Positions 49,202 to 59,156 of a DNA stretch of 64,000 nt are shown here, in pieces. The notes under the pieces were generated by a model. The model was not told the DNA's origin and searched no databases. It saw only the letters and a program-made list of their open reading frames with translations. How positions within the stretch are numbered: the first letter of the stretch is position 1; each line of letters starts with the position of its first letter. The translations under genes and the position numbers were made by a program. Source of the stretch: Vibrio syngnathi (GTDB lineage: Bacteria; Pseudomonadota; Gammaproteobacteria; Enterobacterales; Vibrionaceae); NCBI RefSeq assembly GCF_002119525.1, contig NZ_CP017916.1:1-64000 (forward strand), written 5' to 3'.

Positions 49202-49615
49202 TCTGTAGTCTTACTCGCAGCAATCCGGCTACTAAGTGTGCTCCATTCATCAAATCCATGATAGTGTGCTGTTATCCTTCAGCGTATTCCTTTCGTCGCC
49301 TTCCTAGCGGTGTCCTTGATCTTATCCTGATCTGCCAACAATCCTCGTTAGCGCGCGTCACTTGTTCCTTGAGCGGTGTCCTTTACATCATCCTGATGTT
49401 CAGTCCTTTCCTCGTCCAGAGGTGTCCATTGTCTTTCCTTAGTAGCAACCATCCTAGTTACTATTGCGTCCATTCAATGTCCATTTCGCTATCCATGCCG
49501 ATTATTCATCCTGAGTAATCGAATCTTCATCCTGAAGATAACCAAGTCCTTGGCGTTTCCTGTTCCGTGTCAGCATCCTTCCGACACCATTCATATTACC
49601 GATTCCTTATTTATC
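49168..49615 (-). ncRNA. csrB: CsrB-family regulatory RNA that titrates CsrA
   Basis: The minus strand carries 29 GGA triplets between 49615 and 49200, against about 6 expected by chance. Many sit in AGGA loops of small hairpins: ACATC-AGGAT-GATGT (49385-49399), TCTTC-AGGAT-GAAGA (49524-49538), GATTA..AGGAT..TAATC (49500-49520) and GTGTC..AGGAT..GACAC (49567-49587). This is the architecture of CsrB/CsrC, which sequester the RNA-binding protein CsrA. The RNA ends in a terminator at 49168-49201. The 5' end is approximate and I found no convincing VarA/GacA site. Vibrio has three such RNAs; which paralogue this is cannot be told. Confidence 0.9.
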
Positions 49616-49792
49616 AGCAATGGTGCATAAGCGAATTTCTATATAATTATTTGAATGATAAATGTACGTATCGTTTTATTTCAATTGGTTACGATATCTA
49701 GGTGACTAGTTTCGTCATCAAATATCGATATTTACTCACTGCCTTGTGAGAGATCTCGCACAAGGCAGCGAGTAAAAAGGGAGGATTATTCC

Positions 49793-51550
49793 CTACTGAC
49801 CAATGGCTGCACCTTCACGACGAGGGTCTGCAGCGCCTTCTAAACCATCTTTTGTGATGCGAATCGCGTGTAAACCAGAGTTAAGATCGCGAACGTTGAC
49901 CTCAAATCCCATCTTTTCTAGCTCAGGTTTGAAGTTTTCCGCTGATGTTCCTTTTTCTAAATCTAAGGTACCGAAGCGGTTTAGGAAGTGTGGTTGATTG
50001 ATGGCTTGCTGAATATCCATGTCCCATTGGGTATGAGCAATGATCGCTTGTGCTACATAACCTATGATACGGCTGCCTCCCGGAGAGCCAATTGCCATGT
50101 AAGGTTTATCGTCTTGCATGATGATGGTCGGTGCCATTGAAGAGCGCGGACGCTTACCCGGTTCAAGTCGGTTGGCGATAGGCTTACCATCGTTGTGGGT
50201 CTTGAATGAGAAATCCGTCAGTTCATTGTTGAGTAGGAAACCTCTAACCATCAAACGCGAGCCAAAGGCATTCTCAATGGTGGTGGTCATCGAAACGACA
50301 TTGCCATCGCTATCGACAATATTGAAGTGGCTGGTGGACGGCAATTCAATAGAAACATCTTGGCTTCTCTGCATCGCGTGATCCCACGGCGGTGTGCCTG
50401 AAGGTGCGCTTGCCAATGCCTTACCTGCGGTAATTAACTGAGCGCGTTCCTGCAAATAGTCAGTATTCACTAACCCTTGGGTAGGCATTGGCACATAATC
50501 TTGATCCGCCATGTACATACCACGGTCTGCAAAAGCTAGGCGAGAAGCGTCTGCTAACACCTGCCAAGACTTCGCATCGTTTGGTCCCCATGATTTGAGG
50601 TCAAACTGCTCGGTCATCGCTAAGATCTGCCCAACCGTTAACGCACCAGAGCTTGGTGGCCCCATTCCGCAAATATCGTAGCTTTCATAAGCAGAACAAA
50701 CCGGTTCGCGCTGCTTGATCGAATAAGCGTCGAAGTCTTTCTGTGCTAATACGCCCGGGTTACCTTTCGCTGCTTGTACTGTGTTAATGATGTCGGTAGA
50801 AATCTCACCTTGGTAAAAGGCCTTAGCACCGTTCTTAGAAATAGCGTTTAACGTTGCCGCGTACTCTGGGTTCTTAAGTTGCGTGCCAGCTGTTTTCGGG
50901 CTGCCATCGGCATTGAAGAAGTAGGCTTTGGTAGTGGCAAAGCGGCTTAGTCGCTGTTGGTCATTTTCAATCAAGGTGGCTAAACGTGGACTAATAGTAA
51001 AACCTTCTTCAGCCAGCTGAGCAATAGGCTTAATCAGTGATGCCCATTCGAGCTTGCCGTACTTCTGGTGAGTGTCCCACAGTAATTGCACCGTGCCTGG
51101 TGTCGCAACGGAGCGACCGCCAACAACGGCATCATAAAACTTAAGCGGCTGGCCGTTTTCGTCTTGGAATAGATGTGGTGTGGCGTCAAGTGGCGCAGTT
51201 TCACGACCATCGTAGGTTTTGAGTTGCTTGTCCTTGCCATCAAAATAAACAAGGAACGCGCCACCACCAATACCTGATGACTGAGGCTCAACTAAGCCAA
51301 GCATAAGCTGGACGGCAACCATGGCATCAATGGCGTTACCACCACGAGCAAGTACATCAGCACCAGCTTGCGTTGCTAATGGGTTGGCTGCGGTGACCAT
51401 CCAATCATTGGCTTTAACGAGTTGTTTGGTTTCTAAACCACTACTTTGTTCGGGTGCGACGGAATCGGCAGCTTGATTTGCCCAACTGACGTGAGAGGCA
51501 AAAAGTAGGGTAGAAGTGGCGAGGGTTGTTAGTTTTGTTTTCCACTGCAT
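49793..51550 (-). CDS. ggt: Gamma-glutamyltranspeptidase
   Basis: This periplasmic enzyme cleaves or transfers gamma-glutamyl groups from glutathione and glutamine. It is 585 residues (E. coli 580) with a Sec signal peptide of about 24 residues (LATSTLLFASHVSWA). It is made as a proenzyme that cuts itself before the catalytic threonine in PSTSHFNIVD, near residue 403. GRETAPLDATPHLF (substrate arginine), SMAPTIIM and SPGGSRIIGYV are conserved family blocks. It is a single gene, with the LysE-type exporter gene next on the same strand about 90 bases upstream. Confidence 0.97.
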   Translation of the reverse strand: MQWKTKLTTLATSTLLFASHVSWANQAADSVAPEQSSGLETKQLVKANDWMVTAANPLATQAGADVLARGGNAIDAMVAVQLMLGLVEPQSSGIGGGAFLVYFDGKDKQLKTYDGRETAPLDATPHLFQDENGQPLKFYDAVVGGRSVATPGTVQLLWDTHQKYGKLEWASLIKPIAQLAEEGFTISPRLATLIENDQQRLSRFATTKAYFFNADGSPKTAGTQLKNPEYAATLNAISKNGAKAFYQGEISTDIINTVQAAKGNPGVLAQKDFDAYSIKQREPVCSAYESYDICGMGPPSSGALTVGQILAMTEQFDLKSWGPNDAKSWQVLADASRLAFADRGMYMADQDYVPMPTQGLVNTDYLQERAQLITAGKALASAPSGTPPWDHAMQRSQDVSIELPSTSHFNIVDSDGNVVSMTTTIENAFGSRLMVRGFLLNNELTDFSFKTHNDGKPIANRLEPGKRPRSSMAPTIIMQDDKPYMAIGSPGGSRIIGYVAQAIIAHTQWDMDIQQAINQPHFLNRFGTLDLEKGTSAENFKPELEKMGFEVNVRDLNSGLHAIRITKDGLEGAADPRREGAAIGQ

Positions 51551-51641
51551 GATCTTCTCCTTGTAATATGCAGAGCTAGATTGGCAGTGGAAAGATGAGA
51601 TAGCCAGAGTGTTGTTAACGAATTGTAATCTTGATTCGAAT

Positions 51642-52304
51642 TTAAGCGATTAAACCGGACAGCGACTGCCAAAGAATACTCACGCCAATAAGGCTGAATA
51701 CCACGCCACATAAGCCATCGATGTATACCGTTGCTTCGCTGAGTTTCTTTTGCAATGCCTTAGTCGAAAGCATCCACGCCAGTAGTGAGAACCAAAACAG
51801 AGACAGACCAAATAGGATGATAAGCGCAAAGCCTTTACCTGATAGAGACATGTCGGCAGGCACTAGGCTCGACATCAAGCTGATAAAGAACACCAAAGCC
51901 TTTGGGTTGAGAATATTGGTCGCAAACCCTTTCGAAAATGCCTGACGCTTATTGGTGAGAATCAGATCGTTGGAATTAACGATATCGGCATCATCATCGT
52001 GGTTCTGAATGATTTGCCAGGTTGCTTTAAGTGCACCGTAGCCTAAGTACAGCAAGTAGCTACCGCCGGCTAGTTGGATAATGGCAAATAATGTCGGTTG
52101 TTGGTGGACTAGGTAACTGATTCCCGTCAGGCTTAGCAATGAGTGCAGCAAGATCCCGCAAGATAAACCAAGCGCAATGTACAAGCCTGTCTGGCGTCCG
52201 TGACGCGTCGCATTTTGCACGACTAACGCAAAATCAGGGCCGGGGCTCATCAAAGCGATGAAGTGGATAGAGGCTAGGGTGATCAGTATGGTGACTTCGT
52301 TCAT
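51642..52304 (-). CDS. LysE/RhtB-family amino acid exporter
   Basis: The 220-residue protein has six hydrophobic segments. The N-terminal motif FIALMSPGPDFALVVQNATRHGRQTGLYIALGLSCG is the LysE/RhtB signature. It probably exports small amino acids or their derivatives. The AraC-type gene just upstream on the same strand is a likely regulator. The exact substrate is not predictable. Confidence 0.92.
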   Translation of the reverse strand: MNEVTILITLASIHFIALMSPGPDFALVVQNATRHGRQTGLYIALGLSCGILLHSLLSLTGISYLVHQQPTLFAIIQLAGGSYLLYLGYGALKATWQIIQNHDDDADIVNSNDLILTNKRQAFSKGFATNILNPKALVFFISLMSSLVPADMSLSGKGFALIILFGLSLFWFSLLAWMLSTKALQKKLSEATVYIDGLCGVVFSLIGVSILWQSLSGLIA

Positions 52305-52403
52305 CGTCAGTTCTCAATAACGTTGCCGCTATTTTTTAATAAGTAATCGTATTGAGCGTAGCTTACCGTGATTTGAAATCGAGCAATTGTAAATTATCAA
52401 CAC

Positions 52404-53219
52404 TTAGTTGATTTGTGACGGTGGGACGCCGAACGTGGTTTTGAAAGCCTTAGAGAAGTGTGCTTGATCATAGAAGCCTACTTGATGCGCGACCTTGGTA
52501 CCGCATATCCCAGACTTAATCAGACGCATGCTCTGTTCCATACGTAAACGGCTCAGCCATGCATAAGGCGTAATGCCCATTCTGTTTTTAAAATGGCGTT
52601 GGAATTGAGTCGTGGTTAAACCACACAACTCAGACAATTGTTCTAATCGCACTGGTTGATCCAAGTTTGCCATCAAGTAGTCTTTTAGCGTATCAATCGA
52701 TTGATTACCCAGTTTGATGTCACTCTTCGATCCAAATTTCGCATAACGATCGACAATCGTCGAGAACCCTTCGAAAGGTAAGCAATCTTGAGCGAGCTGG
52801 CTGATGTTTTGATGGATTAATAGGCCGTGTAAGTTGCGCAATTGTGAAAATGCAGCTTGATCGGAGAGGATCAACTCAGAAAAGCCTAATGTGTGACCAT
52901 TTTGCTTGGGATCGGCAAGATCTTGAAACCATTGGGGAGACACGGCAAACACACTGACTTGATAACCCGAATCGAGCTTGGAGTGCCCATCATGCAACTC
53001 ATCGGGTGGCATGATAACAACTTGGCCAGCACCAACATTATGGCTCGTCCCTTTATAGACGAATTTCTGCTGTCCTTGGGTAATTAAGCCAATGTGAAAG
53101 TCCAAATGATAGTGGCGCTGAAAGGCAAACTCTTGGTACTGAGCTTGGATCAGGCTGATATCTTCTGTTGGGGTAGAGTAGTAGTGGACTTTATCCATGG
53201 TACAAAAAAGCTTGGTCAA
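52404..53219 (-). CDS. AraC-family transcriptional regulator
   Basis: The protein has an N-terminal cupin-like AraC_binding domain (about 20-150, with HYHLDFHIGLITQGQQKFVYKG and MPPDELHDGH) and a C-terminal double helix-turn-helix (LCGLTTTQFQRHFKNRMGITPYAWLSRLRMEQS, then VGFYDQAHFSKAFKTTFGVPPSQ). The start is uncertain: TTG at 53219 (271 residues) or ATG at 53198 (264), neither with a clear ribosome-binding site. It lies about 100 bases upstream of the LysE-type gene on the same strand. Confidence 0.9.
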   Translation of the reverse strand: MTKLFCTMDKVHYYSTPTEDISLIQAQYQEFAFQRHYHLDFHIGLITQGQQKFVYKGTSHNVGAGQVVIMPPDELHDGHSKLDSGYQVSVFAVSPQWFQDLADPKQNGHTLGFSELILSDQAAFSQLRNLHGLLIHQNISQLAQDCLPFEGFSTIVDRYAKFGSKSDIKLGNQSIDTLKDYLMANLDQPVRLEQLSELCGLTTTQFQRHFKNRMGITPYAWLSRLRMEQSMRLIKSGICGTKVAHQVGFYDQAHFSKAFKTTFGVPPSQIN

Positions 53220-53284
53220 ATAGTCATCAATTCAACCAAGCTTATCTTCGTATTAAGGGATTGTCTTGTAAAAAACGATCAGTG

Positions 53285-54193
53285 TTATTGCTTAGCGCGT
53301 TTGTTCTTCTTGTTGTTACGTAGGCCATCAAAGCTGAAAATCACCAGAGCGCCCCAAATAAAGGCGAAGGTAATCGCTTTATCTGAAGTAAAGGCTTCAC
53401 CGTAAATCAGAACCGCCAGTAAGAACATTAAGCTTGGGCCGATGTACTGGAAGAAACCGAGTGTCGATAGCTTCAAGCGGGTTGCAGCGCCAGTAAAACA
53501 AAGCAGTGGAACCGTGGTGATCACACCTGCTGCAACCAATAATAGATTGAGTTGCATTGGGTTCATCGAGAAATCTGACGTTGCGCTGTCTGCGATAAAC
53601 AATAAGTACGTTGCAGCGATAGGCAGCATCACCAGCGTCTCAATGAATAAGCCAGTTTGAGCTTCCAAGCTCACCTTTTTACGTAACAAGCCATAGAAAC
53701 CAAAGCTGAAGGCTAGGGCAATGGCAACGATCGGCACAGAGCCAAACGCGATCAATTGAATTATCACGCCAATCGCAGCAAGACTAACGGCAAACCATTG
53801 AAGCTTGCGTAAGCGTTCGCCAAGGAAGAACATCCCGAGCAACACATTAATCAGCGGGTTGATGTAATAGCCTAAGCTGGCATCTAGCATGTGATTGGAG
53901 TTCACCGCCCAAATGAAAATAAGCCAGTTGGCGCCCACTAAAATCGAAGTGGCGACTAAATAAAGCATTTTGGGCTTGGAGGTGAGGGTGTCTCGAACCT
54001 TACGCCAGCCACGACTCATGTGCAGTAGAAAAGCGAGTAGGAAAAAAGACCATACTACACGGTGGCTAAGAATCTCAAATGGGGATACTTCACTTAAAGA
54101 TTTGAAATATATGGGAGCGATTCCCCACATGGTGTAAGCGCCGACGGCAAGCAAAATTCCCTGTCGCGTACGTTGTTGTTCTTCCTGTGTCAT
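53285..54193 (-). CDS. rarD: RarD/EamA-family permease
   Basis: The 302-residue inner-membrane protein has ten predicted segments in two EamA repeats. The signature GVAYTMWGIAPIYFK-type start (LLAVGAYTMWGIAPIYFKSL) and ILSHRVVWS identify the RarD subgroup (chloramphenicol-sensitive protein in E. coli, 296 residues). The substrate is unknown. It diverges from recQ. Confidence 0.93.
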   Translation of the reverse strand: MTQEEQQRTRQGILLAVGAYTMWGIAPIYFKSLSEVSPFEILSHRVVWSFFLLAFLLHMSRGWRKVRDTLTSKPKMLYLVATSILVGANWLIFIWAVNSNHMLDASLGYYINPLINVLLGMFFLGERLRKLQWFAVSLAAIGVIIQLIAFGSVPIVAIALAFSFGFYGLLRKKVSLEAQTGLFIETLVMLPIAATYLLFIADSATSDFSMNPMQLNLLLVAAGVITTVPLLCFTGAATRLKLSTLGFFQYIGPSLMFLLAVLIYGEAFTSDKAITFAFIWGALVIFSFDGLRNNKKNKRAKQ

Positions 54194-54373
54194 GTAACTT
54201 TCTCTAGCCCTGAGTGCTTATTAATAAGATTTATAAAGAGAGTTGGTCAGTATAGGAGCGTTAACCCTTTTCACCTAACAATTTGCGGTTTAATTCGCCA
54301 GCGTTCCCCTCTACAATGTGCGCCTTGCTTGCCAATGCTGCAGGCTGACTTTATACCTTGATTAGGAACCACA

Positions 54374-56212
54374 ATGACCGCCACTCTGATTGCTGAGCAA
54401 ACACCAACTCCCGCGAATGATGCGCAAACCATCTTGCAAGATGTGTTCGGCTATCAAAGCTTTCGCGATGGTCAGCAAGAGGTCATTGATTTGGCCGTTG
54501 AGGGCAAAGACAGCTTGGTGATTATGCCAACCGGTGGCGGTAAATCTCTGTGTTACCAAATCCCGGCTTTGGTTCGTGAAGGGCTGACTCTGGTTATCTC
54601 ACCGCTGATTTCGTTGATGAAAGACCAGGTTGATCAGCTGAAAGCTAACGGTGTCGCGGCAGAGTGCATTAACTCGTCGATGCCGCGAGAGAGCCTGATC
54701 TCGGTCTTTAATCGTATGAACTCAGGTCAGTTGAAAATGGTGTATGTCTCGCCAGAGCGCGTGTTGATGCGTGACTTTATCGAGCGTCTACAAGGTTTAC
54801 CGCTTTCGATGATTGCGGTCGATGAAGCGCACTGTATCTCTCAGTGGGGACACGATTTCCGCCCTGAATATGCATCATTAGGCCAGCTTAAACAGTATTT
54901 TCCGCATGTGCCTTATATGGCGCTAACGGCAACCGCTGATGATGCAACGCGCAAAGATATTATCTCGCGTTTGCAGTTGGTGGATCCGCATACGCATTTA
55001 GGTAGCTTCGATCGCCCTAATATTCGTTACAACTTGGTTGAGAAGCATAAGCCCGTGTCACAGGTGGTTCGCTACCTAGAAACACAGAAAGGCAATTGCG
55101 GCATCATCTACTGTGGTAGTCGCAAGAAAGTGGAGATGGTGACCGAGAAGCTGTGCAATAACGGTATTCGCGCTGCGGGTTACCATGCTGGCATGGATAC
55201 CGACGAACGTGCTTACGTTCAAGAAGCTTTCCAACGTGATGATATTCAGATCGTGGTAGCGACTGTGGCCTTCGGTATGGGTATCAATAAACCCAACGTG
55301 CGCTTTGTGGTGCACTTTGATATTCCACGCAATATCGAATCTTACTATCAAGAGACTGGCCGTGCGGGTCGTGATGGCTTGCCTGCAGAAGCGATGATGC
55401 TGTTTGACCCGGCTGATATGGGTTGGCTACGTCGTATGCTGGATGAGAAAGAAGAAGGTCCGCAGAAACAAGTTGAGATGCATAAACTTAACGCGATGAG
55501 CGCCTTTGCCGAAGCGCAAACGTGTCGTCGTCAGGTACTGCTCAACTACTTTGGTGAATATCGTGATAAGCAATGCGGCAACTGTGATATCTGTCTAGAT
55601 CCCCCCAAGCACTTTGATGCGACCCAAGAGGCGCAGAAGGCGTTGTCTTGTGTGTATCGTGTTAATCAGTCATTTGGTATGGGCTACGTGGTGGAAGTGA
55701 TGCGTGGTATGCAAAATATCCGCGTCCGAGATAATGGTCACGATAAGTTGTCTACTTACGGTATTGGCCGCGATCATAGTCACGACTACTGGATCAGTAT
55801 CTTCCGTCAGCTGATTCACAAGGGCTTGTTGTTCCAGAACATCACTCGTAACTCGACGTTACAGTTAACCGAAGAAGCACGTCCGTTACTGCGCGGAGAG
55901 ATGTCTTTGGAGCTGGCTGTGCCTCGTTTAGATACAGCAGTGCGTAATGCGAAGTCCGATAAACTGAGCAGTAAGAACTACGATAAGAAGCTGTTTGCCA
56001 AACTGCGTAAGCTGCGTAAGTCGATTGCTGATGAAGATGGCTTGCCACCTTATGTGGTATTCAGTGATGCGACGCTGATTGATATGGCTGAAATCCTACC
56101 CACATCTTATGGTGAGATGCTGGCAGTGAATGGTGTCGGTCAACGCAAACTCGATAAGTACGCTGATCCATTCTTAGATTTGATTCAAGAACACATCACC
56201 ACACACGGCTAA
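54374..56212 (+). CDS. recQ: ATP-dependent DNA helicase RecQ
   Basis: RecQ is a 3'-5' superfamily 2 helicase acting in the RecF pathway and at stalled forks. It is 612 residues (E. coli 609). Motifs: FRDGQQEVI (motif 0), [16 protein letters not shown] (Walker A, near 56), [17 protein letters not shown] (near 153), and [15 protein letters not shown] (motif VI). The zinc cysteines are in [12 protein letters not shown]...CGNCDICL, followed by winged-helix and HRDC (from about 535) domains. It starts at ATG 54374 behind AGGAA. Confidence 0.98.
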   Translation: MTATLIAEQTPTPANDAQTILQDVFGYQSFRDGQQEVIDLAVEGKDSLVIMPTGGGKSLCYQIPALVREGLTLVISPLISLMKDQVDQLKANGVAAECINSSMPRESLISVFNRMNSGQLKMVYVSPERVLMRDFIERLQGLPLSMIAVDEAHCISQWGHDFRPEYASLGQLKQYFPHVPYMALTATADDATRKDIISRLQLVDPHTHLGSFDRPNIRYNLVEKHKPVSQVVRYLETQKGNCGIIYCGSRKKVEMVTEKLCNNGIRAAGYHAGMDTDERAYVQEAFQRDDIQIVVATVAFGMGINKPNVRFVVHFDIPRNIESYYQETGRAGRDGLPAEAMMLFDPADMGWLRRMLDEKEEGPQKQVEMHKLNAMSAFAEAQTCRRQVLLNYFGEYRDKQCGNCDICLDPPKHFDATQEAQKALSCVYRVNQSFGMGYVVEVMRGMQNIRVRDNGHDKLSTYGIGRDHSHDYWISIFRQLIHKGLLFQNITRNSTLQLTEEARPLLRGEMSLELAVPRLDTAVRNAKSDKLSSKNYDKKLFAKLRKLRKSIADEDGLPPYVVFSDATLIDMAEILPTSYGEMLAVNGVGQRKLDKYADPFLDLIQEHITTHG

Positions 56213-56292
56213 TTGGCTGATTGCTAGTTTTCAGAAGCGTTTAGCTTATAAGAACGGTTAGTTCATAGAAAAAGAATAAGGTTGATAGGGAC

Positions 56293-56604
56293 ATGACAAC
56301 ACCAACAGAATTTGGCTTAAGAGAATATTTGGCTGAGGAAGGACGTTTATTGATTACGTCTCCAAGTTTTGATTTTGATTCTTACGAAGTGTTAGGTGAA
56401 AAGCTGGTGGCATTGCTGTCCGCTTCTGTTGTTGAAAAACAATGGGACGCTGACATGCACTCTTGGTTGATTGATTTTGAAGACTGTCGAATGTTCTTAA
56501 AGTCTGAGCATTACAGCGAATCAATTTGGTTTGAGTCGTTAAACGCTGAAGAAAGCCGAGAAGAGTTCGATTATCTCGCGACGCTTTTCAAGCGTGGCTT
56601 CTAA
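56293..56604 (+). CDS. Conserved small acidic protein, probably DUF3630
   Basis: The 103-residue protein is acidic, with no signal peptide or membrane segment. Features are LLSASVVEKQWDADMHSWLIDFEDCRMFLKSEHYSESIWFES, suggesting a mixed alpha/beta fold. I believe it is the DUF3630 family often found beside recQ, but this rests on memory and context. It follows recQ by 80 bases, behind TAGGG. Its function is not known. Confidence 0.75.
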   Translation: MTTPTEFGLREYLAEEGRLLITSPSFDFDSYEVLGEKLVALLSASVVEKQWDADMHSWLIDFEDCRMFLKSEHYSESIWFESLNAEESREEFDYLATLFKRGF

Positions 56605-56841
56605 CTTCAAGCATGGTTTCTAACGTTTAGCATAGCTTCTAAAAATATCGCTTTAAAAAACAGATCTTCTAGTGTCATTCACTAATTAAAGTGAGGATAA
56701 ACGTTTGCGTTTGTTCTCACCATTGCAGCCAATAGTGATTAATGTATAATCGCCCGCCGCTCAATAGAGCAAATTATAGAAACATTTTTAATTCACATTA
56801 TTGGTAAGAGCTTTCTTAGTTTATTTGAAGAAATGACTCGA

Positions 56842-56877
56842 TTTGGGTTCCCTCACCCCCAAACCAAACTAAAAAGG
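56842..56877 (+). promoter_or_regulatory. preQ1-I-like riboswitch before yhhQ
   Basis: The stem TTTGGG / CCCAAA (56842-56847 with 56858-56863) encloses TTCCCTCACC. An A-rich tail CCAAACTAAAAAGG follows, whose final AGG is the ribosome-binding site and can pair with CCT in the loop. This matches the compact preQ1-I H-type pseudoknot. The gene downstream imports queuosine precursors, a classic target. It also explains why translation should start at 56884 rather than at an earlier ATG. Confidence 0.6.
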
Positions 56878-56883
56878 TACAGC

Positions 56884-57555
56884 ATGAGTAATTTTACCCC
56901 TGCGCAACAGCGCAAAGCCCTAGCACTATTAGTTTTGTTCCATTTGGTGATTATTGCGTCAAGCAACTATCTGGTTCAGCTACCTTTTACCGTCTTCGGT
57001 ATGCACACCACTTGGGGTGCTTTCACTTTCCCGTTTATCTTCCTAGCGACCGATCTCACAGTACGCATTTTTGGCGCGCAGCTTGCTCGTAAAATCATTT
57101 TCTTAGTGATGTTGCCTGCACTGGCCGTTTCTTATTTATTGTCTGTTGTGTTCTTTGAAGGTTCATTCCAAGGCTTTAGTCAACTAGGCGAGTTCAACCT
57201 GTTTGTTGCACGCATCGCAGCGGCAAGCTTCATGGCTTATTTGCTCGGTCAGATTTTGGATGTGCATGTGTTCAACCGCTTACGCCAAATGAAGCAATGG
57301 TGGGTTGCGCCAACGTGTTCGACACTTTTTGGTAATGCCATTGATACCATCGCGTTCTTTGCGATTGCCTTCTACCAAAGCCCAGATCCATTCATGGCTG
57401 AGCACTGGACTGAGATTGCGTTGGTTGATTACGGATTCAAACTCATCATTAGCTTAGGTTTGTTCGTGCCTATGTACGGTGTGCTTCTTAATTACGTGGT
57501 TAAGAAGTTAACCGCAGTGAACCCTGATTTTAAAGCGACAGGTGTTAACGCTTAA
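56884..57555 (+). CDS. yhhQ: Queuosine precursor transporter YhhQ
   Basis: YhhQ imports the queuosine precursors preQ0 and preQ1 across the inner membrane. I chose ATG 56884, giving 223 residues (E. coli 221) starting MSNFTPAQQRKALALLVLFHLVIIASSNYLVQLPF. Six or so hydrophobic segments and the family motif TFPFIFLATDLTVRIFGAQLARKII are present; STLFGNAIDTIAFFAIAF follows in the second half. An in-frame ATG at 56833 would lie upstream of the riboswitch-like element and has no ribosome-binding site. Confidence 0.94.
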   Translation: MSNFTPAQQRKALALLVLFHLVIIASSNYLVQLPFTVFGMHTTWGAFTFPFIFLATDLTVRIFGAQLARKIIFLVMLPALAVSYLLSVVFFEGSFQGFSQLGEFNLFVARIAAASFMAYLLGQILDVHVFNRLRQMKQWWVAPTCSTLFGNAIDTIAFFAIAFYQSPDPFMAEHWTEIALVDYGFKLIISLGLFVPMYGVLLNYVVKKLTAVNPDFKATGVNA

Positions 57556-57595
57556 GTTTGAGATTTGTAACACAAAGCATTAATGCAGCGATAAG

Positions 57596-57633
57596 AAAAA
57601 GCCCAAGTTAGTCTACTAACTTGGGCTTTTTTA
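57596..57633. terminator. Bidirectional terminator between yhhQ and gppA
   Basis: AAAAAGCCCAAGTTAGT / ACTAACTTGGGCTTTTTT with loop CT is a near-perfect long stem usable in both directions. Confidence 0.9.
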
Positions 57634-57656
57634 ATTTCTAGCATCAGATACTAATA

Positions 57657-59150
57657 TCAGAGGCATTCAATATTCAATGGCCAGCCAATATCGGTTTGGC
57701 GGTTCGATTCGATCTCTAGCTCAGCAGCGGTCAGCGGGTTGTCTGCTAGCCATTGCTTAGAAAGCGTTAAGGTCAGGTTGTTACCATCGGTTGCAAGCTT
57801 AAATTCAGGCTCTAGCGCTGGATTGCGACGGTGAGTCAGCAAAATAGCTAAGCGCAGGATTCGCAAAATACGCTTGCTACTGGTGCCTGAGACTGCATGT
57901 TGCTCAGGCAATGAGGTTAACTGTTCACGGTAGCGGCGAGTTAACTCACCCAAGTAGTGCTTTTGCGCTCGAGTAAAGCCAGGCAGGTCTAAGTTCTGCA
58001 GTAGGTAAGCGCTGTGTTCGCCGCCTTTTTTGAAATCAATGGTTAAACCAATCTCATGAAGCTTAGCCGCAGTTTGCAATAGCACACCTGCTTGAGGTTC
58101 AAAAACCCATGTTTCGGCGCCCGCTTGCTCTAATAGAGTTTGTGCGACTACAGCAACTTGTTCGCCGTAGCTTACGTCCATTTGATAGCGTGATTGAACA
58201 CTCTTAATGGTGCGAGCACGAATATCTTCTTGGCGAAGTTCATCCACCATCTCGTAGGCTAGGCCTTCACGGAGTGCACCGCCTGCGAGTGTCATTGAAT
58301 CGATTTCAAGCAGCTCAAAAATCGCGATAAGAATAGAAAGACCACTTGGGAACACGAGTGCGCGCTCAAGGGTTAAGCCTTCAATCTCAAGCTCTTCTAA
58401 GCGCTCGGTAATCATTGCTTGTTTTTGTAGACGCTTAAGTTTGGCATGAGTAATGACTTCATCCATGCCTTGCGCCAACATGATTTCTTGCAGTGCTTGA
58501 ACGGTACCACTGGCACCAACACACACATCCCATCCGATATCAGTGTAGCTATCTAGGATAGGAGCCAACGTAGACTTAGCCGCTTCAATGGCATTGTTGA
58601 AGTTGGTTGCGGTTAATTGGCGATCTTTAAAGTGGCGTTCAAGCCAAGTAACACAACCCATCTTTAGGCTGGTTAAGGCTTTGGCTGAGAAACCTTCACC
58701 GATGATCATCTCGGTACTTGCACCACCAATATCAACCACTAGTCGGCGGCCGCTGCCACCAGAAGTGTGTGCTACGCCTTTATAGATAGTCGCAGCTTCT
58801 TCTTCACCAGAGATAACATTGATGTCGTAACCAAGGATCTGGTTCGCTTTCTCGAGAAATATATCCACATTGATAGCGGTACGTAGGGTCGCTGTACCAA
58901 CAATGCGGATATTTTCTTTCGGAATATCTTGCAGTCGCTCTGCAAAGAGACTCAAACAGTCCCAACCGCGCTGCATGGCTTCAGTACTAAGCGCATTATT
59001 TTCATCTAAGCCTGCTGCTAAACGCACTTTACGCTTAATCTTAGCCATGGTTTGTACGCTGCCATCGATGTGACGCACAACGAGCATATGAAAACTGTTC
59101 GACCCGAGGTCGATTGCAGCATAAAGCGGGGGTGACACTGTTTGACTCAT
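57657..59150 (-). CDS. gppA: Guanosine pentaphosphate phosphohydrolase / exopolyphosphatase GppA
   Basis: GppA converts pppGpp to ppGpp and degrades polyphosphate, linking to the stringent response. It is 497 residues (E. coli 494). ASKHA-fold motifs are [16 protein letters not shown] (phosphate-1 loop, near 11) and [15 protein letters not shown] (phosphate-2 loop, near 140). The C-terminal half has an HD-like [21 protein letters not shown]. The GppA over Ppx call rests on location next to rhlB, as in E. coli. Only 6 bases separate it from rhlB. Confidence 0.94.
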   Translation of the reverse strand: MSQTVSPPLYAAIDLGSNSFHMLVVRHIDGSVQTMAKIKRKVRLAAGLDENNALSTEAMQRGWDCLSLFAERLQDIPKENIRIVGTATLRTAINVDIFLEKANQILGYDINVISGEEEAATIYKGVAHTSGGSGRRLVVDIGGASTEMIIGEGFSAKALTSLKMGCVTWLERHFKDRQLTATNFNNAIEAAKSTLAPILDSYTDIGWDVCVGASGTVQALQEIMLAQGMDEVITHAKLKRLQKQAMITERLEELEIEGLTLERALVFPSGLSILIAIFELLEIDSMTLAGGALREGLAYEMVDELRQEDIRARTIKSVQSRYQMDVSYGEQVAVVAQTLLEQAGAETWVFEPQAGVLLQTAAKLHEIGLTIDFKKGGEHSAYLLQNLDLPGFTRAQKHYLGELTRRYREQLTSLPEQHAVSGTSSKRILRILRLAILLTHRRNPALEPEFKLATDGNNLTLTLSKQWLADNPLTAAELEIESNRQTDIGWPLNIECL

Positions 59151-59156
59151 AAGCGA

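Noticed and set aside
49126..49518. Open frame of 130 codons on the plus strand between tpx and ggt
   Set aside because: It lies across the minus-strand Csr RNA and its terminator, has no ribosome-binding site, and its Cys/Ser/Pro-rich composition reflects the GGA repeats read backwards.
56833..56883. Upstream ATG giving a longer YhhQ
   Set aside because: It lies before the preQ1-like element, lacks a ribosome-binding site and adds residues not found in YhhQ.
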